A stretch of DNA of 45,964 bases from NCBI GenBank assembly GCA_016936555.1, contig JAFGXR010000067.1, positions 1-45,964 on the forward strand, written 5' to 3'. Source of the stretch: Spirochaetales bacterium (GTDB taxonomy: Bacteria > Spirochaetota > Spirochaetia > DSM-2461). Below are positions 7,040-16,404 of the stretch, in pieces. The notes under the pieces are model-generated. The model saw nothing but the letters and a program-made list of their open reading frames with translations, did no database searches and had not been told where the DNA came from. Positions within the stretch are counted from its first letter, which is position 1; each line of letters begins with the position of its first letter. A program made the position numbers and the translations under genes.

Positions 7040-8929
7040 ATGAAAAAAGCAGTCTTTTTTTTGTTCTGTATAGTGACGGCAGTCGTTTCGGTAAACGCTG
7101 TCAGTAGAGATATAAACGACCGGCCTGACATCATCAAGGAAGTGGGGCCGAATCTTCATTACGGTGTTTCTCTCAGAAGCGGTTTTCTCAAATCGGTGGA
7201 TGGAGGACGGAGCTGGGTCGGCTATAACAACGGCCTGCCCGGACGCATGGTCTATCCATTTACGGAGAACGGTGTGAAAATGCTCACATCCGTCACCTTC
7301 GATGTGAATGACCCCGGACGAATTCTTGTTTCCTCGCCGAGAGAAATATTTCTCTCGGAAGACGGAGGAGAAATATGGTCGCAGATATCACTCAAATCAC
7401 CATTCAAATACTCCAATTACATCACATCGCTGGCCTTGAATCCCATGAACAGAGGTTCGATCGTTGTGGGAACATCTTTCAGCGGAATTTTCGAAACATC
7501 TGATTCGGGCCGTACATGGACGAGAATTTCCGATGCCATTCCGGAACTGTACAGAGGCGCCGGGTTTTACGAGGAGATTACGGCCATTGCTCTCTCTCCC
7601 TATGACGACGGGGTGCTCTATTATCTGAGCGGTCCGACAGGAGAGCTCTATTATTCGGACAGGGACCGACGGACATGGATCAATATCGAGCTCCCTTTCG
7701 GAAAAGAGGAGCGCGCCCTGTCGATGAATTTTGCACAAGCCGAAGATTCCGATTCTCCCGGATCCCCTGCGTTTATTCTCCAGGTCAATACCGATAGAGC
7801 CTCCTGGGTTTACAATCCCGAGAGAAGCTGGTGGTGGCGGAAAGATATGCCCCTCAGGGCTGAATACACCCCCGATCCGGGCAAGATGTTCAGGCTGGAA
7901 AAAGCCGCCGGTAAATACGGGATCTACATATCCTCCTGGCATGCATCGGGAGAAAGGCTGGATAACCATCTGCAGTTTGTCCTGGATAAAAAAATGAATT
8001 CCATTGTGGTCGATATGAAAGATGATGACGGTTACCTGACCTATGACAGCCGTTTCTCCCGGGCCTTGGAAATCGGTGCTGTCACGCCCCGGTTTTCTAT
8101 TGAAGAGCTCCTGCAGAAAGCTCATGAAAGAGGCATCTACGTCATCGCCCGTCTACCCGTTTTCAAGGATTCTGTTCTCTACAGGTATGATGGAGGGCGA
8201 TATGCTCTCAAGGATAAAAATACCGGGGGAACCTGGGGGAAACTCTTTAAAAATGAAAATGAAGAGACCGGTGAGGTTACCTACGATCAAAGGGAGTTCT
8301 GGGTCGATCCCTATTCGGAGTACGTATGGGAGTACAATGTGGGGATCGCCGAAGAGCTTCAGAGCCTGGGCGTCGATGAAATCCAGTTTGACTATATCCG
8401 GTTCCCCACCGACGGGGACCTCTCGGCCATAGAGTACGGCTATGCCAGGCCGGGCATGCTGAGGATAGAAGCTCTGGAATCATTTCTCGTTATGGCGCGG
8501 GAGAAAATCAGCATCCCTCTCAGTACAGATCTTTACGGATTCAACTCCTGGTACCGCATGGGCAATTGGAACGGACAGAATATCGAAATGGTGAGCCACT
8601 ATGTCGATGTCATCAGTCCCATGTACTACCCCTCTCATTTTCCCGGAGAATTCCTGAGCGAACTGCCCTATCTGGACAGGGCCGAGGAAATCTACAGGGA
8701 GGGAAGCCGGCGGTCGTCTCTCTTCGCCGGTCAGAGGAGTCTTATCCGGCCCTATGTGCAGGCCTTTCTGATGGGGCCGGAACTCAAAATGGATGATGAG
8801 GAGTACACAATGTACCTCAACCGCCAGATAAAGGGGACCGAGGAGTCTTCGACGTCGGGATTTTCCCTCTGGAATGCTTCCAACCGCTATTACATGGTCA
8901 GCGACAGTTTTTCCGAGTATTTCCGGTGA
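7040..8929 (+). CDS. secreted BNR/Asp-box propeller fused to a DUF4015-type putative glycoside hydrolase
   Basis: 629 residues with a Sec signal (residues 1 to about 20). The first 280 residues carry Asp-box motifs of the sialidase/Ycf48 beta-propeller kind: SVDGGRSW, SEDGGEIW, SDSGRTW and a decayed SDRDRRTW. From about residue 293 (YGIYISSWHAS) to the end is a TIM-barrel of the DUF4015 putative glycoside hydrolase family, with VVDMKDDDG, YVIARLPVF, DEIQFDYIRFP and ISPMYYPSHF. Acidic residues in these strands could be catalytic, but the family has no firmly known substrate to my knowledge. It is probably periplasmic or surface-bound and may act on envelope glycans. It is divergent from VanY, so the pair may both remodel the wall; this is inference. 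Confidence 0.75.
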   Translation: MKKAVFFLFCIVTAVVSVNAVSRDINDRPDIIKEVGPNLHYGVSLRSGFLKSVDGGRSWVGYNNGLPGRMVYPFTENGVKMLTSVTFDVNDPGRILVSSPREIFLSEDGGEIWSQISLKSPFKYSNYITSLALNPMNRGSIVVGTSFSGIFETSDSGRTWTRISDAIPELYRGAGFYEEITAIALSPYDDGVLYYLSGPTGELYYSDRDRRTWINIELPFGKEERALSMNFAQAEDSDSPGSPAFILQVNTDRASWVYNPERSWWWRKDMPLRAEYTPDPGKMFRLEKAAGKYGIYISSWHASGERLDNHLQFVLDKKMNSIVVDMKDDDGYLTYDSRFSRALEIGAVTPRFSIEELLQKAHERGIYVIARLPVFKDSVLYRYDGGRYALKDKNTGGTWGKLFKNENEETGEVTYDQREFWVDPYSEYVWEYNVGIAEELQSLGVDEIQFDYIRFPTDGDLSAIEYGYARPGMLRIEALESFLVMAREKISIPLSTDLYGFNSWYRMGNWNGQNIEMVSHYVDVISPMYYPSHFPGEFLSELPYLDRAEEIYREGSRRSSLFAGQRSLIRPYVQAFLMGPELKMDDEEYTMYLNRQIKGTEESSTSGFSLWNASNRYYMVSDSFSEYFR

Positions 8930-8950
8930 ACCCATTTAAAATTTAAATTA

Positions 8951-8979
8951 GTGACTTTCCCGGAAACATTCCCTATAAT
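8951..8979 (+). promoter_or_regulatory. promoter giving leaderless mRNA for TPR/HEPN-like gene
   Basis: GTGACT (8951-8956, four of six matches) and a perfect TATAAT (8974-8979) are 17 nt apart. The expected transcription start, 7 nt after the -10, is the A of the ATG at 8986. There is no usable Shine-Dalgarno site between them. This probably starts the transcription unit leading into the cfpA cluster. Confidence 0.6.
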
Positions 8980-8985
8980 GGGGCT

Positions 8986-10497
8986 ATGGGCAACCGGACA
9001 TTCAGAGAGAAACTCACGCAGGCCCGCGCGCTGGCTTCAGCGGGAAAATACAGAGATGCTCTTGTCTTGATCATCGACGAAGAGGTGTCCAGCGTAAGGG
9101 AGCTCTTCAATAAAATTGCCATTCTCATCGATGGGGGATTCGCCCTGCGCGATGAAAAAGTTCTCCGTTACGGCATATACCTTTTTGAAGAGCACCACAG
9201 CGAGATCATCGTTCTGGTTGATTACCGGGCGCTGGTTTATTACAATCTGGCTAATCAGTACGCCAATATGGCGACACTCAAATCCTTTGACAACGATTAT
9301 TACAACTCTTTTTCCAGAAGCGAGCTACAGAAAGCGAAACACTATTACTATCTGGCACTCGAGTCGGAAAAAATCGGTCACGAACTGAAAAGGGATATCT
9401 ATATCGGATTGGCTAACTGCTTCCGGACGCTGGGGCGCTTTGAAGAGGCTCTGGAGAATTATAATGCCGCGCTGGCCGTCGATCCCGCTTCTGTCACAGC
9501 CCTCGATAATAAAACCGAGCTTATGATCGGTCTGTCATCTCTTTACAGGGACAGGCGCGATGAAATCCTCAAAGAGAGCTGGGATCTGATCGAAACCGTT
9601 ATGGACAGGGAGGATGCGGTCATAAGGAGAGAACTTTTCGACAAAAGCCGCTCCCGGATAAAAAAGCTCATAAGCAGAAAGACCTATCTGGAAGAGATTC
9701 AGGAGCTTCCCAACTGGACTCTGGAGAGCTCCAGCGATCTGGAGCATTTTTATATCACCTGGTGCGTCAAACATAAGCTCTATCTCAATTTGTGCAATTT
9801 CTGCAGGAAATGCGACTACGCGGCGGGGGATTACGCCGTCATAAGAAAAGAGGATATTTCCATAGCCAGAGAAGACCGGGGACGCTTTCTGCGGCTCTCA
9901 TCAGCATACAATCAATTAAAAGTACAATATGTCGGTGCCAGATTCCTCCTCATAATGTCCCGTTATGATGATTTCGATATCGATTTTGTCAACACTATGG
10001 CACCGATGATTGAAATCCCCGGAAAAGAGGCTCTCCATATCAAGGATTCCCTTCTCGATCAGTCCTTTCTCTCTCTCTGGAGAATATGGGACGGTATCGC
10101 CGCATTTCTCAATGATTATGCGGGCCTCAATATTCAGGGGCATATCCGGATCAGGGATATCTGGCATCGCGACGGAGAGGTGAAAAAGGAAATTACAGAA
10201 AAAAAGGATCTTCTTCTCAATGCGGTGTATGATATCTATTGTGACATGTATCAGGGGCGTTTCGAAAAACTTCCCCTTTTATTTGAAATCCTCAGCGGAA
10301 ACCGTAATATTTTAACCAGGACCGGTTCGGCCGAGGATCTGGACAGAGAAGGGCTCACCATTGAATTGTTTCAGGTCGTCCGCCATGTCCTTATGATTCT
10401 GATGCAGATGCTGGATAGCGAGGAAAATGACGATTCGGAGTTCCGGATCAATTTCCCCTTGTATTCCTTTGAAATACCCGATGCTATATTATTATAA
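8986..10497 (+). CDS. TPR protein with LA2681-like HEPN domain, active-site His missing
   Basis: 503 residues, no signal or membrane helix, so cytoplasmic. The N-terminal 200 residues are TPR-like helices, clearest in CFRTLGRFEEALENYNAAL. The middle (about 255-450) resembles LA2681-type HEPN domains: WCVKHKLYLNLCNFC, then a helical pair AYNQLKVQYVGARFLLI and WDGIAAFLNDYAGL, then AVYDIYCDMY and RNILTR. Active HEPN RNases have RNxxTH; here Arg440 is kept but the His is Arg445, so nuclease activity is doubtful. A small Cys cluster (CNFCRKC) could bind metal. It lies 24 nt before the LysM-like membrane protein gene and upstream of cfpA, which suggests a scaffold role. The TPR call is firm; the HEPN call is from memory of the family. 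Confidence 0.6.
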   Translation: MGNRTFREKLTQARALASAGKYRDALVLIIDEEVSSVRELFNKIAILIDGGFALRDEKVLRYGIYLFEEHHSEIIVLVDYRALVYYNLANQYANMATLKSFDNDYYNSFSRSELQKAKHYYYLALESEKIGHELKRDIYIGLANCFRTLGRFEEALENYNAALAVDPASVTALDNKTELMIGLSSLYRDRRDEILKESWDLIETVMDREDAVIRRELFDKSRSRIKKLISRKTYLEEIQELPNWTLESSSDLEHFYITWCVKHKLYLNLCNFCRKCDYAAGDYAVIRKEDISIAREDRGRFLRLSSAYNQLKVQYVGARFLLIMSRYDDFDIDFVNTMAPMIEIPGKEALHIKDSLLDQSFLSLWRIWDGIAAFLNDYAGLNIQGHIRIRDIWHRDGEVKKEITEKKDLLLNAVYDIYCDMYQGRFEKLPLLFEILSGNRNILTRTGSAEDLDREGLTIELFQVVRHVLMILMQMLDSEENDDSEFRINFPLYSFEIPDAILL

Positions 10498-10521
10498 ACT
10501 TCGAGCGGGCAGGATAGAAAA

Positions 10522-13323
10522 ATGACAGCAGGTTTGAACATGAAGAGGAACTCGAGAATCTTTCACATCGCCAATGAGTGCTATATCATTTATCTCGGCA
10601 TTAAATCCGACGAGGAAAAACCCTTTCTCAGAGTCGGCAATACAGATACCATTGATGACAGAATTCTCGATGTCATATCCAATACGGTTGTTTCCGCCCG
10701 TTTTACGGGAAACCCTTTATATGAATTAAAACTCGACAGAAAACGGGAGATCAACTACATAGGGGATACCGCTGTCATTGAGCGTATGAAAACCTATCTG
10801 AACAGTTTCGAGCTATCCTCCGACGGAGCTCTGGATTATCATAAGATACAGGACCGGGAACAGAGAGATGTTGTTTATTTTTATAATAACGGCAATATTA
10901 AACTCAATTACAAGGAAGAGTCCATATTCGATCTTTACAAACGCTCCGAATCGGATTTTCATTTTGTCTATCAATGCGATGAAATCAAGAAAAGCTTTGC
11001 CAGGAACCCTTTGCGCTATACGAAACACGATTTCAGAGAAAGCGGATTTCTTCTCGCCGGAAAAAGTACGCTCCTGTTCAACGGGGGGAGATTCTTTGCC
11101 GCCGCCCTTGACCGGGAGTATTTCTCCAGTCTGGCCGCTGCGGGGGTCGACCCGGATCAGATCAGTGTGCATTACACTCAGATCAAGGGGGGCGATGAAA
11201 GCGATGACGCCTCCCATTCCCTGATTGAAATGCTCAAGCGCAGCAGCTACCGCAATACTCCCTTTACTGTTATGGCGGAAAATCCCGATTACGCCAGAAA
11301 AATATGCGCCCTTTTCCCGGGAGCCAATGTTATGGCTACATCCGAAAAATGGGTTTCCCCTTTTTACGGGATGAAAGTCCGGCAGCGCGGTCATGATCTG
11401 GAAGTCGAGAGCTCGGGATACCCCTTGCCTCTGCTTATCGGAGACAAGAGCGCATCGCCCGGTCAGATCAGTCTGAACAGCTATACGAAAACTATCACGG
11501 TCAACAGGAGCGGAGACGCTCTGGATATTCATGTACCCCAGGGTATACTGTGCAATCTGAAAGATGCTCCGGGAAATCTGAGCGATATGACCGATTTCTA
11601 CATATCGAGATTCGTTCCTCTCATCAAGGGCTTTTCGGCAGAAGATGATTATAAAGTATCTCTTGCCATTCAAAAGCTTTTGAAGATGCTTTCTTCCGTA
11701 GTCGACGGCACGGCGAAATCGGGACTCATTATGAGAAGTTCCGTATTCAATTTCTCCGATATGCTGAAACAACTCACTCTGAAAACCGATTCCATCCTCA
11801 CATTCTTTCTTGAAAACTCTCTGGGGATTCTGGATCTGGCTCTGGAGCGGGCAATCGATATGGAAGGGAAAATCCTGAAAAATATCCACTCTCTTCAAAG
11901 CGATATCAAAGGTATTCTCATCAAATCCGCCAAAGCCGACCCCCTTCTGCCCGTTGCGGCCGATATCTTTACTGCCGGTAAGCCGAGACTGTTTTACCGC
12001 TCCGTAAAGAGCACGGCTAAAAAAGCGGATTATGTTCTGGCCAGCCAGCTGGCTTCGGAAATACTTACGGATAAGGATCTCTCTCCCAGATATTATCAGG
12101 AAGAGAAAGAGAGGCTCTTAAAGCTGATCGGAATGCTGGAATCGGCCACAGACCTCGAAGTTGATAAAATTCTCGAAAAGCATAAACCGGCTCAGCCGAC
12201 CCGGTCCCGCGTTCAGGACATCCGGGATGACCGGGGAAAAGGTGCGGAGAAGCAGGCGGGCGACTCCGATGTTCCCGGTTCCGGCCGGAAGGGTTTGAAA
12301 TCCTCTTCGGGAAAAGGCCGGAAAGCCTGGCTTCTTCTTTTGCTTCTGCCCCTGATCGCCCTTGCTCTCTGGGCAGGCACGAAAGGCATTTTTCAGCTGC
12401 GGAACGGTGAGCCCGTGGTTGCTGTTGAAAAAGATTCAAAAACCGGACATGAGCCGGACGGTAACGAAGGTCCCGTCAGGTCGGGCGGGGGAGATGCCGA
12501 TTCCGCCGGCGGCAGTACTGAAGAGCCCGATCACAATTCGGCGAAGGGCGGTTCCGATGATGCGGCCGGTTCCGGGCATTCCGATGGCAATGCCGCAGCC
12601 CGGGAGGTTGTTGATTCGACAGATGAATCCCCTGTTGATATGGATCCGGTCTCAGGATCTGACTCCGGTGGCGACTCAAATCCCGAAACAGGAGACAACC
12701 GGACAGATCTTTCCGACGGACAGGAACAGCTGGATGGCGCAAATTCACAATCCCCACAATCCGGTATCGGAAGCGGGACTGACTCCGGTACGGAAGGAGT
12801 CTCCGGATCAGAAGAAAAAACAGAAATGTCAGAATCGGAATTAAAGCTTAAGGATTCTTCCGCCGAAACAGATGGAAGGGAAGTGCCGTCCCGTCAAATT
12901 GTGATGGAGACGGAAAGCCGTCCCGTCAATGCGGAAGAGGTAAAAGCGTACCTGAACGTCGGCGATTATCATATCTCACTGGTGGATATTCACCTCGTAT
13001 CCAACAGGATTGCCGTGGATAACAATTACAGAGACCTTGATTATGAGGTCTTTGACGGGGCTGATCCGGACTGGATTTATCCGGGCAATGAGATTGTTCT
13101 GCCCGATGGTTCGATCCATCTGGTCGTGCGGGGTGATGCTATCTGGTATATGGCTGCGCGGTATATAAGGACCACACTCGACAGGGATATCCCCCTGTTC
13201 GAAGCGAACAGAAAAAAGGCTCAGGAGGGAGTGCCTGAGGCAATTGCGATTCTGGAAGAGTTGAAGAGAAATACACCCTGTGAAGCTTTTAGTGAAAAAA
13301 TACATGAAGTTTTAAAAAATTAA
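10522..13323 (+). CDS. trans-envelope protein: cytoplasmic domain, one membrane helix, long acidic linker, LysM-like C-terminus
   Basis: 933 residues with no signal peptide. Residues 1-600 are a large soluble region I cannot assign. One strong membrane helix (about 602-624) follows a Lys/Arg-rich stretch, so by the positive-inside rule the N-terminus is cytoplasmic. Residues about 625-825 are low-complexity, rich in Gly, Ser, Asp and Glu, and likely disordered in the periplasm. The last 105 residues look like two LysM-type units: one ending DPDWIYPGNEIVLPDG (Asp850 onward), the next starting HLVVRGDAIWYMAARYI. LysM binds peptidoglycan. An alternative ATG at 10540 is possible; a weak AGGAT precedes 10522. 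It lies between the TPR/HEPN-like gene and cfpA, making it a candidate link between cytoplasmic filaments and the cell wall. Confidence 0.7.
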   Translation: MTAGLNMKRNSRIFHIANECYIIYLGIKSDEEKPFLRVGNTDTIDDRILDVISNTVVSARFTGNPLYELKLDRKREINYIGDTAVIERMKTYLNSFELSSDGALDYHKIQDREQRDVVYFYNNGNIKLNYKEESIFDLYKRSESDFHFVYQCDEIKKSFARNPLRYTKHDFRESGFLLAGKSTLLFNGGRFFAAALDREYFSSLAAAGVDPDQISVHYTQIKGGDESDDASHSLIEMLKRSSYRNTPFTVMAENPDYARKICALFPGANVMATSEKWVSPFYGMKVRQRGHDLEVESSGYPLPLLIGDKSASPGQISLNSYTKTITVNRSGDALDIHVPQGILCNLKDAPGNLSDMTDFYISRFVPLIKGFSAEDDYKVSLAIQKLLKMLSSVVDGTAKSGLIMRSSVFNFSDMLKQLTLKTDSILTFFLENSLGILDLALERAIDMEGKILKNIHSLQSDIKGILIKSAKADPLLPVAADIFTAGKPRLFYRSVKSTAKKADYVLASQLASEILTDKDLSPRYYQEEKERLLKLIGMLESATDLEVDKILEKHKPAQPTRSRVQDIRDDRGKGAEKQAGDSDVPGSGRKGLKSSSGKGRKAWLLLLLLPLIALALWAGTKGIFQLRNGEPVVAVEKDSKTGHEPDGNEGPVRSGGGDADSAGGSTEEPDHNSAKGGSDDAAGSGHSDGNAAAREVVDSTDESPVDMDPVSGSDSGGDSNPETGDNRTDLSDGQEQLDGANSQSPQSGIGSGTDSGTEGVSGSEEKTEMSESELKLKDSSAETDGREVPSRQIVMETESRPVNAEEVKAYLNVGDYHISLVDIHLVSNRIAVDNNYRDLDYEVFDGADPDWIYPGNEIVLPDGSIHLVVRGDAIWYMAARYIRTTLDRDIPLFEANRKKAQEGVPEAIAILEELKRNTPCEAFSEKIHEVLKN

Positions 13324-13357
13324 AGAAAAAAATACAAATATGGGGTATTTTGAAGGT

Positions 13358-13384
13358 TAAAAGTGGCAAATAGTAAAGCGATAA
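13358..13384 (+). promoter_or_regulatory. possible sigma-28-type promoter for cfpA
   Basis: TAAA (13358-13361) and AGCGATAA (13377-13384, six of eight matches to GCCGATAA) are separated by 15 nt, the FliA/SigD spacing. It lies 66 nt before the cfpA ATG in a 126-nt AT-rich gap. TATACT (13407-13412) in the same gap is an alternative sigma-70 -10 box without a clear -35. Confidence 0.35.
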
Positions 13385-13449
13385 ACTAAAATTCGTTTTT
13401 AGTGCTTATACTGTGTAATATATAAAAAATTTATATCGAGGAGAGTCAA

Positions 13450-15441
13450 ATGGCAGGAGATCTTCCTAGAAGTCCAAATGTATTTCACCCAACTAAACCT
13501 TCAGCTGTAGGTTCTAGAAACAGTCTTGCTCAGGAAGGACGTGAGCAAAATGAAGAATTCGATCGGTTAATATCCGAAGAATCTGAAAAAGTCCTCAAGG
13601 AAGTAACCACGAAGTTGCCTCCTGAAGTTCTGAAAGAACTGGACGTCATGGGTGGTTTGAAACAGAAAGTTTACAACTACTACAACCAGAACTACCAGAA
13701 CATGTTCAACCGTTACATCGTCACGACTGAAGACGAAATGGTTAAAAAGATCAGGAACTTCGTAGACAAAGAGGAAACGAAAGCTCTGGCGCGCTATACG
13801 CCGAAAGAGATTGCCGAACTCCTCGATCAGGTCGGTGGTGCTGATAAGTTCAATACCGGTGAAATCGAGAAATCGATGATTAACATGTATGGTCACCTCC
13901 AGGGACACATGCAGAGAGGTATGAATGATCTCGAGAATGAGACCAACTCCCTTCTCAGACAGAAAACCGATGTAGGGGCTTTTATCAGAGGTGAAAATGC
14001 ATACTCCATTGTAAAATGTGCATTTAAAGACAATCCTCTCAAACCCAAAACGATTACAGACGTAAAACTGTCTGTAAATATCCTGGATTCGGAGCTTATC
14101 TCTCCTATCTTCCAGTATCAGGCTTCCGTTGAGTACATCATCAAGGACCAGATTTCCAAAACGATCATCGATATGATTGATAAAGAAGTTGAAGTTTTCC
14201 AGGACCAGTTGGTCGATGAGGGAAAAGAAGAGCTGGCCGATTCCGAGCTCATGTTCGAAAGAATCAAGAGGGTGCCTGATTTCACAGATGACGAGAAAGA
14301 AAACGCTGATTCCAGAAGATATACTTTCATGGCCAAAGAGCTTGTTGACAAGATCGAAGGCCTGAGAGCGGAAATTCCCAAGGAAGAGTTCGATTCACAG
14401 AACATCAGAGAGAATATCAAGAAAATCGTTGATATCGAGAATATCAGAAACAGAGGATTCAATACCGCTGTTAACAACATCACGGCTATTCTCGACACCA
14501 GTAAAATGGGGTACCAGTATATCGAGAACCTGAAAAACGCCAGAGAGCTTATCATCAGAGAGTATGAAGATACCAACGGTGATGTTCTTCCCGACGAGCG
14601 CTATCAGATAACTCTGAAATACTACGACCACAGCCAGCTTGTTAAACTGAGAGAAAACTATGACAGACAGATGGAAGAGTTCAGAAAAGAAGTCGTTCAC
14701 ATCTGGGATGTCGCGGAAGTTGTTTATCAGGGCAAGAAGAAATGGGGTCAGATAACTGACTTTGATGACCTGGCTCTGAAAGTGAAACCGAAACTTTCAA
14801 AGGTTCTGAAAGATAAAGGTATTCACAATACCCATTCGGAGACTCTGTATGAAGAGGAAGTTAAGCTCTGGAATGAAATCCTGTTCCTGAAAGTGGAAGA
14901 TACGGAAGTTGAAAAACTCAACCAGACATATCTTCATGAAAAAGAGCTTCTCAAAAAGATGCTGAGAAAATCCAGAAGCAAAGTAAGTGAAACTTTCGGT
15001 TATGAGAACCCCAAAACAAGAGTTGTTATGGATCAGAGAATCGATTTCCTCGAGAATGAATTCGAGTCTTTCGATTACGCCATCAACCCTTATCACGTAC
15101 AGCCCGGTCTTGTTCTCGACGTGGATATCACCAGTATCAAGAGAAAGAAATTCACTCTTAATCTGATGGCGAACGTCCTGAACGAATTCCTGAACGGCGT
15201 TTCCAAAGGCTTCCAGGATGCAGCGTTCGCTTCCTTCAAGCGCAGAAGATCGACAGTCCGTGAAGATATCAATCAGAGTTTTGCAGCGGATCCCGGTGCA
15301 TCTGAAGTGGCTCAGAGCAGTTATGCCATGGAGCAGTTGAAATCAAAAAACGCTCCTGATGACGAAGCTCAGGGCAGAGCCGATGTGACACCGAAGAGAC
15401 GCAGTAAAAAAATCAATATGGATGAATTAAGCGAGCTTTAA
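13450..15441 (+). CDS. cfpA: cytoplasmic filament protein A
   Basis: 663 residues, almost wholly charged alpha-helix with heptad-like stretches, no signal and no membrane segment. Size and composition match CfpA (about 79 kDa), the subunit of the intracellular ribbon that runs beneath the inner membrane of treponemes and is known only in spirochaetes. A pyruvate phosphate dikinase-type gene two genes downstream matches my memory of the Treponema cfpA neighbourhood. The basic C-terminal tail (KRRSKK) follows a Ser/Ala-rich stretch. A strong Shine-Dalgarno GAGGAG lies 8 nt before the ATG. Codon use is more biased than in neighbours, with Arg mostly AGA, as expected of an abundant protein. It is the hub of the 8986-19041 cluster. 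Confidence 0.8.
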   Translation: MAGDLPRSPNVFHPTKPSAVGSRNSLAQEGREQNEEFDRLISEESEKVLKEVTTKLPPEVLKELDVMGGLKQKVYNYYNQNYQNMFNRYIVTTEDEMVKKIRNFVDKEETKALARYTPKEIAELLDQVGGADKFNTGEIEKSMINMYGHLQGHMQRGMNDLENETNSLLRQKTDVGAFIRGENAYSIVKCAFKDNPLKPKTITDVKLSVNILDSELISPIFQYQASVEYIIKDQISKTIIDMIDKEVEVFQDQLVDEGKEELADSELMFERIKRVPDFTDDEKENADSRRYTFMAKELVDKIEGLRAEIPKEEFDSQNIRENIKKIVDIENIRNRGFNTAVNNITAILDTSKMGYQYIENLKNARELIIREYEDTNGDVLPDERYQITLKYYDHSQLVKLRENYDRQMEEFRKEVVHIWDVAEVVYQGKKKWGQITDFDDLALKVKPKLSKVLKDKGIHNTHSETLYEEEVKLWNEILFLKVEDTEVEKLNQTYLHEKELLKKMLRKSRSKVSETFGYENPKTRVVMDQRIDFLENEFESFDYAINPYHVQPGLVLDVDITSIKRKKFTLNLMANVLNEFLNGVSKGFQDAAFASFKRRRSTVREDINQSFAADPGASEVAQSSYAMEQLKSKNAPDDEAQGRADVTPKRRSKKINMDELSEL

Positions 15442-15444
15442 TTT

Positions 15445-16389
15445 ATGATAGAAGTAGACAGTGCTAATAAACTGAATCTACTTTCAAGCAGAGCGGGGTT
15501 TAACCTCGCTCTGCGTCACTTTAAAAGAGTTCTGGCGTTTTCTTCTGAAATCGATGAAGGCGAAAACCTGGCCGATCTTTTAAATGAGGCGCTGGATGAA
15601 AGTGAAATTCAGGAAAATCAGATTAGACCGATTATCAGTTCTCTGCTGATTCAGAAATTCAATTATCAGTTCAAATCACATAATCTGATCGAGTCGGTGA
15701 ATATTACAGAAAAGCTAATAGAGACATTGAAGCAGTGGACAGCCATAGAGCTGGTTTTGTTGTATTATAACCCCTCTTCAGAAATCTCCGTTATCAATCC
15801 CAAAAATATAAATAACCTTGAGAACGGATTGCGGCTCGTTAAGGACGAACTTGTTGTTGTTTATGCCGGTTCCACTGGAGATGAGGTTGCCGAAACTACT
15901 TTAAGAGCCGCTGCAGCGGATTTCTTCAAGCTCCTCTATGGGGAGGATGTTCCCGTGAGAGACGATTATAAAGGCAGCCATAGTGCTCCCGTTTCCGCAC
16001 CGGATCCCGAGCCTGCAAAAAAACCGAAAGCTCCCGCTCCCAAAACGGTTCCCGGTAAAAGACGTGTTACGACGAAGTACGGCGTGCAGGTAACCAATGA
16101 AGTTTTTCATAACGGAAACGTGGAAGCCTGGAAAAAAATCATAGAAAGTTATACAACATCCCACCCCGGTGCTGAAATCCTAGTGTGGTATGAAGATGAA
16201 AAGATAAATGATATCAATGCCCTGTTTAAATGGGGCAAGGTGAAGCACGGCTGTCCGATCATGTTCAGCGTGGCCGGAGAGGATATCAGAGATGTATCCA
16301 AACTCAAAAAATATCTTTTTGAAGGTGCGAGCCCTCGCTTTGAGGCTTTTCTGAGAGGCGCAGTGGGCAGTACTCTGGATCTATTCTGA
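15445..16389 (+). CDS. unknown protein coupled to cfpA
   Basis: 314 residues, cytoplasmic by sequence. I do not recognise the family. The N-terminal 175 residues look mainly helical. A Pro/Ala/Lys-rich linker (about 178-208, with PEPAKKPKAPAPK) separates them from a C-terminal alpha/beta-like domain of about 100 residues with EVFHNGNVEAWKKII, EILVWYEDEKI and FKWGKVKHGCPIMFSV. The ATG is only 3 nt after the cfpA stop and lacks a good Shine-Dalgarno site, so translation probably depends on ribosomes finishing cfpA. That tight coupling makes a filament accessory or assembly role the natural guess, but this is context only. Confidence 0.7.
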   Translation: MIEVDSANKLNLLSSRAGFNLALRHFKRVLAFSSEIDEGENLADLLNEALDESEIQENQIRPIISSLLIQKFNYQFKSHNLIESVNITEKLIETLKQWTAIELVLLYYNPSSEISVINPKNINNLENGLRLVKDELVVVYAGSTGDEVAETTLRAAAADFFKLLYGEDVPVRDDYKGSHSAPVSAPDPEPAKKPKAPAPKTVPGKRRVTTKYGVQVTNEVFHNGNVEAWKKIIESYTTSHPGAEILVWYEDEKINDINALFKWGKVKHGCPIMFSVAGEDIRDVSKLKKYLFEGASPRFEAFLRGAVGSTLDLF

Positions 16390-16404
16390 TAAAGGGAAGG
16401 GCAG

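Noticed and set aside
10813-11898. Long antisense open frame (361 codons) opposite the trans-envelope gene
   Set aside because: Mirror of the strongly coding plus strand; no Shine-Dalgarno site, no recognisable domain, and it spans the middle of a real gene.
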